In this document: piece by piece, positions 8,257 to 16,167 of the stretch | Numbering within the stretch: the first letter of the stretch is position 1 | Layout of the letters: each line of letters opens with the position of its first letter | Assembly (NCBI RefSeq): GCF_041904905.1 | Contig: NZ_JAYRMI010000027.1 | Location: 1-46,660, forward strand | Length of the DNA: 46,660 nt | From: Zoogloea sp041904905 | GTDB taxonomy: Bacteria > Pseudomonadota > Gammaproteobacteria > Burkholderiales > Rhodocyclaceae | Direction: 5' to 3' | Program-made: the position numbers and the translations under genes | Notes under the pieces: generated by a model | Seen by the model: only the letters and a program-made list of their open reading frames with translations | Told to the model about the DNA's origin: nothing | The model's database searches: none

Positions 8257-10202
8257 TCCCCCGGGCCGCCGAACGACAAGCCCCGCTCCCACTCCCGATC
8301 CGCCTCCAGCAGGCCTCTCCGTGCCCGTCGTTCCTGCCTCGCCCGACGCCACTGATGCGCGCTCAGCAAGGGCCGCAACCACTGCGGGCGCAGCCGCACC
8401 GTGCCATCCGGCGCCACGCCATGCCGGCGCGCCAGCAGGCCCAGCAGCGGCACCTCCGCCACCCGGGCCATGTCCAGGCTGATCCAGGTTTCCACGCTGC
8501 CCGGGTCGCCCTGACGGGCGCAGCGGCCCTCCAGCTGCCGGTCGATCCGGCGCGACGCGTTGAACTGGCAGCACATCACGTGAAGCCCTCCTGCCGCCGC
8601 CACACCGGCCGCGAGCGGAATATCCGTTCCCCGACCGGCCATATTGGTGGCCACCGTCACCTGCCCCGGCTCGCCGGCGCGGGCCACAATGGCCGCCTCC
8701 TCGGCATCGAACCGGGCGTTCAGCACCGCGTGGGCCACCCCGGCCGCCGTGAGCCGCGCCGACAGCGACTCCGAATCCGCCACCGACGCCGTGCCCACCA
8801 GCACCGGGCGCCCCGTCCGGCGGATCTCGACGATCCGACGGGCGACGGCGTCCCACAAAGCGTGTCTTGCCCTGTATAAACGGCTCGGCAGCGATTTCCT
8901 TGAGGACGGCCGGCGTGACGGAATGCACACGACATCCAGCCCGTAGATTTCCCGCAGCTCGCCTCGCGCCTCGCGCAGGGTGCCGCTCATCCCGCACAGC
9001 CAGTGGTAGCGCGGAAAAAAACGCTGGAAGGTGATCTGGGCCAGGGTCTCGGTGGCAGGCGACGGGCGGCAGCCCTCCTTCAGCTCCACCAGCCCGTGCA
9101 GCCCGCGCGACCACACCCGGCCCGGTGCCGCCCGGCCGGTGATCTCATCGACGATCTCCACCTGACCGTCCCGCACCAGATAGTGCACATCCCGGCGATA
9201 CACGTGGCGGGCCACCAGGGCCAGCCCCACCGCCTCGTCGCGCAGCCGCGCGGAGCGCCAGCGCCCGCCCAGCGCCGCCGCCCGCGCCGCCAGCCGGGCC
9301 CGCCCGGCATCGGTCAGGTGCACCTGCATGGCCGGCGCGTCCACCCGAAAATCCACCCCCGGCAGCAACTCGCCCGCCAGCGACCACGCCTGCCAGAAGA
9401 ACGCCCGCGCGCCGCCGTCGCGCACCTGCCGGGAGAGGATCAGCGGCATCATCGCCTCGTCGATCAACAGGCTGTCGGCCTCATCCACCACCGCCATGCA
9501 CAGCCCCCGCAGCAGCGGCTCAAGGCCCTCCGCACCGCCGATGGCGGCCACCCGCCGCTGCAGGTCGCTCCGGGCAAAGCCGCGCCGCTGCCCGTCGCGC
9601 AGATAATCGAAGACCAGCTCCCGCGCGGTGACATAGCACACCGACGCCCCGTAGGCCGCCCGCCGCCGGGCCTCGCCCATCCCGCCGACGACGAAATCCA
9701 CCCGCAGCCCGAGGCGGGCATAGAACGGCGCGAGCCGCGTCGCGTCGCGCTCCACCAGATAATCGTTGGCGGTCAGCACGTGCACCGGCATGCCCGCCAG
9801 GGCGCCCACGGCGGCAGCGAGGGCCGCGGAGAGCGTCTTACCCTCGCCGGTGGCCATCTCGGCCAGACGCCGGTCGAGCATCGCCAAGGCCGCGTGGAGC
9901 TGGGTGTCGTAGGCCGCCAGGCCCAGGCTGCGCCGGGCGGCCTCGGCGACCGCCGCCAGCGCCTCGATCAAGCCCTCGCCCACCAGCCCCTCGCGCCCGA
10001 GCCGGCCCTGCACGCCGCGCAGGCGGGCGCCGAAGGCCGCCTCGTCGAGCCCCCGCCAGGCGCCCAGCGCGGCCCGCACCGCCGCCAGCTGCCGGCGATA
10101 CGGCGCGCGCTGCCACGGCCAGCTCGAGCGGGGCGGCTCCCGGCGTTCCGGATAAGCGCCCCACACCAGCCCGGGCAGCGGCACGCGCAGATCGAGGGGC
10201 AT
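8253..10202 (-). CDS. SecA-like ATPase, short form
   Basis: A 649-residue homologue of the preprotein translocase motor SecA. Motor motifs are intact: Walker A MATGEGKT (116-123), DEAD-type VVDEAD (238-243), the SecA signature VDEITGRAAPGRVWS (351-365), TFQRFFPRYHWLCGMSGTL (391-409), TNMAGRGTDI (519-528) and SRRIDRQLEGRCARQGDPGS (550-569). Canonical SecA is usually about 830-930 residues. Here only about 80 residues follow the last motor motif, so most of the C-terminal helical scaffold and the zinc-binding tail appear missing. It therefore looks like a specialised paralogue, not the housekeeping SecA. The ATG at 10202 overlaps the previous stop (TGATG). Its place between a membrane M50-like protein and an adaptor suggests it drives export of the giant protein; that is inference. 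Confidence 0.9.
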   Translation of the reverse strand: MPLDLRVPLPGLVWGAYPERREPPRSSWPWQRAPYRRQLAAVRAALGAWRGLDEAAFGARLRGVQGRLGREGLVGEGLIEALAAVAEAARRSLGLAAYDTQLHAALAMLDRRLAEMATGEGKTLSAALAAAVGALAGMPVHVLTANDYLVERDATRLAPFYARLGLRVDFVVGGMGEARRRAAYGASVCYVTARELVFDYLRDGQRRGFARSDLQRRVAAIGGAEGLEPLLRGLCMAVVDEADSLLIDEAMMPLILSRQVRDGGARAFFWQAWSLAGELLPGVDFRVDAPAMQVHLTDAGRARLAARAAALGGRWRSARLRDEAVGLALVARHVYRRDVHYLVRDGQVEIVDEITGRAAPGRVWSRGLHGLVELKEGCRPSPATETLAQITFQRFFPRYHWLCGMSGTLREARGELREIYGLDVVCIPSRRPSSRKSLPSRLYRARHALWDAVARRIVEIRRTGRPVLVGTASVADSESLSARLTAAGVAHAVLNARFDAEEAAIVARAGEPGQVTVATNMAGRGTDIPLAAGVAAAGGLHVMCCQFNASRRIDRQLEGRCARQGDPGSVETWISLDMARVAEVPLLGLLARRHGVAPDGTVRLRPQWLRPLLSAHQWRRARQERRARRGLLEADREWERGLSFGGPGE

Positions 10203-12352
10203 CACGTGGCCGGATTGAAGTTGCTGAGGAAGAGCTGCTTGAGCTGGCGCGCCCACTGCACCGCCAGCGGCGCCCAGCCGTGGTCGAAGCGCACCCACAC
10301 CCGTCCGCCGGCCCGCTCCGGGATCAGGCCATCCACCGCCAGATCGAACACGAACACCGGCGACGGGGTGCGCTGGTGATCCTTGTCGGCCGGGTCCACC
10401 GCAAAGCGGCCGCCGGCAAACTCGCCCAGAGCGGGGCTGGGCAGCTTCTCGGTAGCGGCCGGCACCGCCCGCAGCAGCCGCGCCGGCAGCACGTCGCCCA
10501 GGGCGTCGGCCAGCCGCACGTCCACCTTGCGGGTGTCGGCCCGCACCAGCGCCGCCACGTCCTGCTCCACCGCCACCCGCACCGTGGCCGGCTCGCCGGT
10601 GAACACATGACCCAGCAAGGCCCCGCGGGGCACGAAGGCACCCTCCACGTCTGCCGGGCGAGGCATCGCCAATCGACCGGCCACCCCGGCCTTGAGCACC
10701 AGCGCCGCCTGCAGCTCCTCGACCCGCCCGAGCTGGGCCGTCACCCGCCCGATCTCCGCCTCCACGTCCCGTGCCTTCACCGGGTCGCGCTGCATGGCCA
10801 GGAACAGGTCGGCGCCGAGGCCCTCGAGCTGGCTGCGCAGCCGGGCCTCGTCGGCAACCAAGCGGCTGTCCCCCATCCGCATCACCACCTGCCCGGCCTC
10901 CACCCGGTCGCCGTGCCGGCTCTCCATGGCCACGATGAAACCGTCGGTGCCGGCGCGCAGCTGGGCCTGCTCGGGAATCCACACCACCCCCTGGGCGAGG
11001 GTGGAGAACGGCACCGGCACCACGCCCACCAGCGCCACCACCGCCACCGAAAGCACACCGGCGATCCGCAGCGCGCGACGCCGCTGCCGCTCCGGCAAGG
11101 CCATGCGCAGCAAGCCCCGCCAGAAGCCAAGCACCGGCTTGCCGATCAGGGCGATCACCGCCAGGGCCCCGGCCAGCGTACCGAGCACCATCGACCAGCT
11201 CCCGATCCAGCCGACGATCGCGATCGACAGCCCCACCCGGTAGACCCACGACGCCGGCGCGTAGCAGATCAGCCACGGCAGCTCGCCCCGACCCGGCTCG
11301 GGCGAGGGCACGCCGGACACGTGGAGCAGCCGGTTGAGCAGCAGGTGGCGCCAGAACGCCCGGCTGCGCATGTAAAGGTTGGGCAGGTCGAGCAAATCGC
11401 ACAGCACGTAGTAGCCGTCGAAGCGCAGCAACGGGTTGCCGTTGAACAGCAGGCTCGACACCCCGCACACCACGGCCACCACCAAGGCCAGATCCCGCAC
11501 CGCGCCGGGCTGCACCAGCGCCCACAGGATCAGCGCCCCGCTGGCCAGCACCAGCTCGGTGACGATGCCGGCCCCGCTCACGATCACCCGCTGGCCGGCG
11601 TGGCGGAAGGCCGCGGCGGCCGACGCATCCACATACGGCGCCGGGGTGAGCAGCAGCAGGCTGATCCCGGCCTGATGCACCTCGCCGCCGAAGCGCCGCA
11701 CCGCCAGCCCGTGGGCCAGCTCGTGGAGCGCCTTGATCGGCGGATACAGCAACCACGCCATCAGCAGGTAGCGCGGGGAGCCCATCCAGGTGCGCGCCGC
11801 CTGGGAAAGCTCGTCGAAATGGGTGCCCGCCACCAGCCCGCCGGCACCGATCGCGCACAGCCACAGCAGCAACATCTGCCACGAGAAGATCGCGTAGCGC
11901 CAGCGGTCGAAGCGCTTCAGGAAATCGTTCGGGTCGCCCAGGCGCACCCGGAAGGCCAGCGGATTCACCCCCAGGCGGCGCTCCTGGCGCAGCTCCTGGT
12001 GCTGGCGCTGGAAGATCGCCTCCACGTCCGGCGTCACCTCGCACTGGATCAGCCCGCGCTGGTTGAGCTGCACCAGCAGCTGCACGATCTCGTCTTGGGT
12101 GAGGGCGCCGTCCGGGTCGTCGGCCAGCAAGGCCTCGGCGAGGGCGTCCACGCTGCGGGTTCCGTCGCAGCGACCCACGAACGCATAGGCGGCGGCGTTC
12201 ATCCGGTGGAAGCGCCCGCTCACCGGATCGGCCAGCACGTACCACACCTCGTTCCGGTAGATCTGCCGACGCACCCGCACGTGGGGGCGCAGGCTCGGGT
12301 GCAGGCCCGCCACCCGGTACCACTGGCCGCTGAAGGCGCTCGGCCCGCTCAT
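10202..12352 (-). CDS. PqqD-like / M50 site-2-protease-like / HlyD fusion membrane protein
   Basis: A 716-residue multidomain protein. Residues 25-105 resemble a PqqD-type winged-helix peptide-binding domain (YVLADPVSGRFHRMN, then IVQLLVQLNQRGLI). Residues 150-445 hold several transmembrane helices and M50 metalloprotease signatures: zinc motif HELAH at 210-214, PAPYVDASAAAAF, and the third ligand region NGNPLLRFDGYY with Asp312. From about 450 the protein is soluble and adaptor-like, with lipoyl-type segments and a coiled-coil region. All zinc-ligand residues are kept, so proteolysis is possible, though relatives may act as membrane scaffolds. It starts 1 base after the stop of the GAF-HlyD gene and its stop overlaps the SecA-like start. 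The PqqD-like domain may bind the cargo leader; that is speculative. Confidence 0.85.
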   Translation of the reverse strand: MSGPSAFSGQWYRVAGLHPSLRPHVRVRRQIYRNEVWYVLADPVSGRFHRMNAAAYAFVGRCDGTRSVDALAEALLADDPDGALTQDEIVQLLVQLNQRGLIQCEVTPDVEAIFQRQHQELRQERRLGVNPLAFRVRLGDPNDFLKRFDRWRYAIFSWQMLLLWLCAIGAGGLVAGTHFDELSQAARTWMGSPRYLLMAWLLYPPIKALHELAHGLAVRRFGGEVHQAGISLLLLTPAPYVDASAAAAFRHAGQRVIVSGAGIVTELVLASGALILWALVQPGAVRDLALVVAVVCGVSSLLFNGNPLLRFDGYYVLCDLLDLPNLYMRSRAFWRHLLLNRLLHVSGVPSPEPGRGELPWLICYAPASWVYRVGLSIAIVGWIGSWSMVLGTLAGALAVIALIGKPVLGFWRGLLRMALPERQRRRALRIAGVLSVAVVALVGVVPVPFSTLAQGVVWIPEQAQLRAGTDGFIVAMESRHGDRVEAGQVVMRMGDSRLVADEARLRSQLEGLGADLFLAMQRDPVKARDVEAEIGRVTAQLGRVEELQAALVLKAGVAGRLAMPRPADVEGAFVPRGALLGHVFTGEPATVRVAVEQDVAALVRADTRKVDVRLADALGDVLPARLLRAVPAATEKLPSPALGEFAGGRFAVDPADKDHQRTPSPVFVFDLAVDGLIPERAGGRVWVRFDHGWAPLAVQWARQLKQLFLSNFNPAT

Positions 12353-12353
12353 C

Positions 12354-13751
12354 TCAATGCCCCAGCCACGACCACAGGCCGATCCGCATCCAGTCGATCA
12401 GCCGATGCGTCCACGCCCAGGCCAGCGGCTCGCGCCCCACCGCAATCTTCGCCACCCCGCGCAGCCCCGGCCGCAGCGCGTCCGGACGGGCGGAGAGAGC
12501 CGCCTCCACCTCGAACACGTTACGCCCCTCCACCGCGCTCGCCATCGGCGTGATGCGCGTCACCGCCAGCGGCAGGCTGTCCCAGGGCAGCGCCGACAGG
12601 GCCAGACGCCCCGTCTGCCCCACCCTCACCCGGCCGATGTCGCGCTCATCCACCTCCACGATCACCCGGAAGCGGTCCCGCGGCGCCAGCGTCAGCAGCA
12701 CGTCGCCCCGCTGCACCGGCGCGCCCAGAGACTGGCTCAGATCGCCCCGGATCACCACCCCGTCGAAGGGCGCCTCGAGGCGGATCCGGCCCAGCTGCTC
12801 ATCCACCAGCGCCAGCTGGGCCCGCGCCTCCTCGGCCTTGGCCTGGCTGATGACCAGCTGGGCCCGGTCGGCCCGCGCCATCGCCGCGCCGTATGCGTTC
12901 TCGTGCTGGGCAAGCTCGCTCGCCCACTTGTTGCGCTCCAGCTGAAGATCCTGCTCCGCCAGCTCGGCCAGCACCTGCCCGGCCCTCACCGCGTCGCCCG
13001 GCCGCACCAGGCTGCGCTTGAGGAAGCCATCCACCGGCGCCACCATCACCCGCTGGATCTCCCCCTCCACCCGCGCATTGCCGCCCACCCGGTACTCGAA
13101 GGGCACCAGCAACAGCACCGCCAAGGCCACCAGCAGCGCGCCCAGGCCCATCCGCAGCCGCGCGCCGGCCGGCGACCGGAGCGCCGTCCAGCCCCGCCGC
13201 AGACGATCCCGCAGCCGCTTGCGCCAAGGCCGCTCGCCGTGGCGCATGTAGTGCAGCACCGGGCCCACCAGCGCCACCGCGTGCTCCCACTCCACCAGCA
13301 CCGCCGGGTCGGGCGCACCGCCCTGGCGAAACTGCAGCAACACCGCACCCACCAGATCGTGCTGAACCACAATGGGCAGGGTGCACACGGTGCCCCCCTC
13401 CTGGCGGACCAGCGCCTCGTGGGCCAGCACGATCCGCGGCGGCAGCTCGGGCGGCGCCGGCGCGATCACCGTGGCCGCCTGCTCGATCGCCTCGTCCATG
13501 GCCGCGCCGATGGCGCGCAGGGCTTCGGTCCGCCCGTCGCCGAGCACCCCGTGGGAAAGCGCGACCACGCGGGAGAAGCGGTCCTCGACGAAACCGATCG
13601 CCACCCGGTCGCAACCGAGCTTGGTCGCCAGCTCCGAGGCGAAGGCCGTCGCCGCCGGCCCGAGGCGCGGGTGGGAAACCACCGCCGCCTGCAGCGCAAG
13701 CACGTCGAGGGCCGAGATGCCCGGAGTGGGAACCGGAGACTGGGAGTTCAG
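12354..13751 (-). CDS. GAF domain-HlyD membrane adaptor
   Basis: About 465 residues. The N-terminal 170 form a GAF-type sensory domain (CDRVAIGFVEDRFSRVVALS, later LPIVVQHDLVGAVLLQF). One transmembrane helix follows (GLGALLVALAVLLLVPF), then a HlyD-type periplasmic part with lipoyl halves (VDGFLKRSLVRPGDAVRAGQVL and IRLEAPFDGVVIRGDLS). The GAF domain should be cytoplasmic and may tune export to a small ligand. The start is uncertain. The frame is open up to a TTG at 13868, but that codon sits in the T-tract of the upstream terminator. AAGGA lies 8 bases before a CTG at 13751, which I chose; a GTG at 13703 has no ribosome-binding site. First gene of the five-gene operon. Confidence 0.82.
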   Translation of the reverse strand: MNSQSPVPTPGISALDVLALQAAVVSHPRLGPAATAFASELATKLGCDRVAIGFVEDRFSRVVALSHGVLGDGRTEALRAIGAAMDEAIEQAATVIAPAPPELPPRIVLAHEALVRQEGGTVCTLPIVVQHDLVGAVLLQFRQGGAPDPAVLVEWEHAVALVGPVLHYMRHGERPWRKRLRDRLRRGWTALRSPAGARLRMGLGALLVALAVLLLVPFEYRVGGNARVEGEIQRVMVAPVDGFLKRSLVRPGDAVRAGQVLAELAEQDLQLERNKWASELAQHENAYGAAMARADRAQLVISQAKAEEARAQLALVDEQLGRIRLEAPFDGVVIRGDLSQSLGAPVQRGDVLLTLAPRDRFRVIVEVDERDIGRVRVGQTGRLALSALPWDSLPLAVTRITPMASAVEGRNVFEVEAALSARPDALRPGLRGVAKIAVGREPLAWAWTHRLIDWMRIGLWSWLGH

Positions 13752-13809
13752 GGCTGCCGTCCTTAGAGAATATCGTCCTCGTATTGACGACGCGGCGACC
13801 GGAAACTTT

Positions 13810-13830
13810 AAGCGTCTCGACTGCCAAAGC
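13810..13830 (-). promoter_or_regulatory. Candidate sigma-54 (-24/-12) promoter for the secretion operon
   Basis: Read on the minus strand, TTGGCAGTCGAGACGCTT has GG and GC separated by exactly 10 bases, as sigma-54 promoters require. The -24 part (TGGCA) is good and the -12 part (ACGC) is weaker. Transcription would begin near 13,800, downstream of the terminator of the preceding gene and about 50 bases before the proposed CTG start. Confidence 0.35.
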
Positions 13831-13866
13831 GGCACACCGTCACGGCGACGGCCCCTGCGGGCACGC

Positions 13867-13910
13867 AAAAAACCGATGCCCCCGTCACCGTGGGTGAGGG
13901 GGGCATCGGT
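13867..13910 (-). terminator. Strong rho-independent terminator
   Basis: The 12-base arm at 13872-13883 pairs perfectly with 13899-13910. After one mismatch the stem continues with TCACC (13885-13889) against GGTGA (13893-13897). Read on the minus strand it is followed by TTTTTT. It lies about 50 bases after the stop of the small unknown gene and separates it from the secretion operon. Confidence 0.9.
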
Positions 13911-13958
13911 CGGGTGCTGCGATCACGCCCGGCAGGCTGCCGGGCAGATCGGGTACGT

Positions 13959-14243
13959 TCAGCGCTGGCTGGTCAGCTGGGCCAGGAAGGCGGCTTCCTT
14001 TTCGGCCGGGAAGGCATGCTGCGCCATCACGCGCTGGACTGCGCCAGGGTCGCCACCCTCGCCCGCCACCGAAAACTCGATCCCGAGCTGACGGCCGTTG
14101 GCGGCCAGGGTCATGAAAGCCGTCCGCCAGCGCTGGCATTCGGCCAGACGCTCACGCACTTCGCTTTCGTTGCTGATGACGACACCCGCTGCCTTGAGGG
14201 AATCCAGAAACTCTGCGTAGGACTCGTTGCAATAACTGCCCAT
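13959..14243 (-). CDS. Small protein of unknown function (94 aa)
   Basis: A 94-residue, probably soluble protein with no transmembrane segment or signal peptide; I do not recognise its family. The sequence is mostly helical in character (SYAEFLDSLKAAGVVISN, then ERLAECQRWRTAFMTLAANG). A good ribosome-binding site (AGGAG) precedes the ATG, and a strong terminator follows the stop, so it is a real gene that ends its own transcript. It lies 130 bases after the chemotaxis receptor on the same strand. Confidence 0.75.
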   Translation of the reverse strand: MGSYCNESYAEFLDSLKAAGVVISNESEVRERLAECQRWRTAFMTLAANGRQLGIEFSVAGEGGDPGAVQRVMAQHAFPAEKEAAFLAQLTSQR

Positions 14244-14322
14244 CGACTTCTCCTGTCAAATCCGGCGATCTCTCGCCTGTGTTCCCTTAACGCACCGAAT
14301 CGAACGGTGGATGACACGATTT

Positions 14323-14375
14323 CGAAAAAATTTCGGACTTTTTTCGGTCACGCGTCCGACACCCGCCAAGGTGTC
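14323..14375 (-). terminator. Weak candidate terminator after the chemotaxis receptor
   Basis: A 6-bp hairpin (GACACC at 14358-14363 with GGTGTC at 14370-14375) covers the receptor stop. It is followed by a low-GC inverted repeat, CGAAAAAA at 14323-14330 with TTTTTTCG at 14339-14346. The geometry is not canonical, and the AT-rich element may instead belong to the promoter of the small gene downstream. Confidence 0.3.
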
Positions 14376-15885
14376 AGATCTGGAACCGATCGAGCGCCGT
14401 CCGCAGGCCGTCGGCGCTCCGCGCGAGGGCCTGGGCCTCGCCGGTGATGGACTGGGTCGCCATCGCCGAACGGTCGGCCATCCGCGAGATGAGTTCCACA
14501 TGGCGGGAGATTTCCTGGGCGGAGACGCTCTGCTCCACCAGCGCGTCGGAGATGCGGGTGACGATGTCGCCCACACCATCGGCGCGGCCGGTGATGAGGT
14601 CGATCGACTCACCGGCCTGACCGGCGTGGCTCACCCCGGTATTGACCCGGCTCACCGCGCTTTCGATGCAGGCCAGCACCGACTCCTTGGCGCCCCGCAT
14701 GTCGTTCATCATCCGGCCGATCTCGTCGGTGGCGGTGGTGGTGCGTTCGGCCAGCTTGCGCACTTCGTCGGCGACCACCGCGAAGCCACGCCCGAGTTCG
14801 CCGGCCCGGGCCGCCTCGATGGCCGCGTTGAGCGCCAGCAGGTTGGTCTGGTCGGCGATGCCCTTGATGATGGTGACGACCTCCGATGCCCGTTCCGACT
14901 CGCGCCCGAGCGCCTCGACCCGCTCGACCGCGGTGCCGATCACGCCGGCGATGCCCGACATCTCGCCCACGGCGGCCTTCACCACCTGGCTGCCCTCGAC
15001 CGCCGCGAGGCTGGAATCGGAGGCCAGCCGCCGGGCTTCACCGGCGCTGTCGGCGATCTGGTTGATCGACGCGGTCATCTCCTGCACAGCGGCGGCCATC
15101 GCGCCGGTGGAGTTGGTCTGGTCGGTCACGCCCTCGGCGATGCCGACCGACGCTTCGGTAAGGCGTGCGGCGAGCGCCTGGAGGGCGTCGGCGGTGTCGC
15201 GGGCCTCGCTGAGCGTGCGGCGCAGCTCGTCCTGCATCCGGGCCACTGCCTTCAGCAGCGGGCGGGATTCGACGGCCGACCGGTCGAAGACGTAGTCCAG
15301 ATGGCCGGCCGAGGCGCGCTGGGCAAATTCGGCCACCATCACCCCGTCCATGACCATGCCTCGCAACAGCCCGGCGATGTAGCACAGCAGGCCGGTCTCG
15401 ACGACCACGTAGGCGGCGTGCACCAGCACCCGCCCCACCCCGTCCACCTGGGGAAAGACGAACACGCCGGCGCCGGTGGCCTGGAGCCAGGCAAACGCGA
15501 GGTGGTGCACGGCGATCAGGCCCGCGGCGGCGATCAGCGGACGCCAGTCGCAGTACAGCACCAGAAAGGCGAGCAGCGCGAAGATGCCGAAGTGGGCTTC
15601 GATGGTGCCGCGGGTCTGGTGGATCAGGAGCGCGGAGAAGATCATCGCCGAACAGGCCACGGCGATCCGCGTCACCAGCCGGCCAGGGGCGCCACGGCTG
15701 ATCGCGAGGGGCACCAGGAAGGCGGGAAGCCCCACGGCGAGCGCCGCGCTCCAGTCGCCGAAGTAGGCGGCAACGCCAAGGCACAGCAGCAGGTGCAGGC
15801 CCAGGGCGCCGACCAGCAGGTTGTCGGCACGGGCGCGGAAGCTGGAGAGGTCGTCGGCGGACGGCGCGTTCGGGTGGCGGGTCAT
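14374..15885 (-). CDS. Methyl-accepting chemotaxis protein with multi-TM N-terminal sensor
   Basis: A 503-residue chemoreceptor. Residues 20-195 contain about six hydrophobic segments instead of a periplasmic ligand domain. They include histidine-bearing stretches (LIHQTRGTIEAHFGIF, AAAGLIAVHHLAFAWL), which suggests sensing within or near the membrane. The C-terminal signalling domain is standard, with hairpin tip IADQTNLLALNAAIEAARAGE starting near residue 343 and then GRGFAVVADEVRKLAERT. The ATG at 15885 is chosen because GGAGGT sits 5 bases upstream and it overlaps the stop of the small upstream gene (ATGA). The signal sensed cannot be read from sequence. Confidence 0.93.
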   Translation of the reverse strand: MTRHPNAPSADDLSSFRARADNLLVGALGLHLLLCLGVAAYFGDWSAALAVGLPAFLVPLAISRGAPGRLVTRIAVACSAMIFSALLIHQTRGTIEAHFGIFALLAFLVLYCDWRPLIAAAGLIAVHHLAFAWLQATGAGVFVFPQVDGVGRVLVHAAYVVVETGLLCYIAGLLRGMVMDGVMVAEFAQRASAGHLDYVFDRSAVESRPLLKAVARMQDELRRTLSEARDTADALQALAARLTEASVGIAEGVTDQTNSTGAMAAAVQEMTASINQIADSAGEARRLASDSSLAAVEGSQVVKAAVGEMSGIAGVIGTAVERVEALGRESERASEVVTIIKGIADQTNLLALNAAIEAARAGELGRGFAVVADEVRKLAERTTTATDEIGRMMNDMRGAKESVLACIESAVSRVNTGVSHAGQAGESIDLITGRADGVGDIVTRISDALVEQSVSAQEISRHVELISRMADRSAMATQSITGEAQALARSADGLRTALDRFQI

Positions 15886-16073
15886 GATCCACCTCCGCCC
15901 CACAGCGGGCCGCGCGGCCCGGTGCTGCACGCGTCGCCGCGCTGGACGGCCTCAAGCTGCATCGACCACAACTGGACGGCCGCCACGGCCAGCCATCCTC
16001 CCAACAGCATCCAGGGCCAGGCGGCCTGGAGCCGGCGCGCAAGGGCGGGCCGGGCTTGATTTCCGATGGGCAA
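15882..16073 (-). CDS. Very small single-TM protein translationally coupled to the chemoreceptor
   Basis: A 63-residue open frame starting at TTG (16073) with GGAG 9 bases upstream. It ends in an ATGA overlap with the receptor start. It has a basic N-terminus, one transmembrane helix (WPWMLLGGWLAVAAVQLW), then a short tail with one Cys and a Gly-rich end. The overlap and the receptor's strong ribosome-binding site inside its 3' end argue that it is translated. Function is unknown; it could assist the receptor or be a leader peptide. The frame is open up to a start at 16214, but that longer form has no support. Confidence 0.5.
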   Translation of the reverse strand: MPIGNQARPALARRLQAAWPWMLLGGWLAVAAVQLWSMQLEAVQRGDACSTGPRGPLWGGGGS

Positions 16074-16087
16074 GTTCGTGACTCCAA

Positions 16088-16112
16088 TTGAACAGGTTGA
16101 ACACCTGTCCAA
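16088..16112. promoter_or_regulatory. 25-bp imperfect palindrome, candidate operator
   Basis: TTGAACAGGT and ACCTGTCCAA are inverted arms matching at 9 of 10 positions around a 5-base centre (TGAAC). It lies 15-39 bases upstream of the small membrane gene that leads into the chemoreceptor, where a repressor or activator would be expected to bind. The regulator is not identified. Confidence 0.5.
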
Positions 16113-16167
16113 TATCGACACAAGCGCCCGGGGCTTTAAGCCGGCGTGGGCCCGGCGCCCGCTGCCC

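Noticed and set aside
8253..12323. A single 1356-residue minus-strand frame covering the SecA-like gene and beyond
   Set aside because: Its first half is an out-of-frame shadow of the M50-like gene. The SecA homology starts only at the ATG at 10202, where the previous stop overlaps.
16088..16112. Palindrome considered as a lux box
   Set aside because: A lux box reads ACCTGT then ACAGGT; here the half-sites are in the opposite order with a different spacer.
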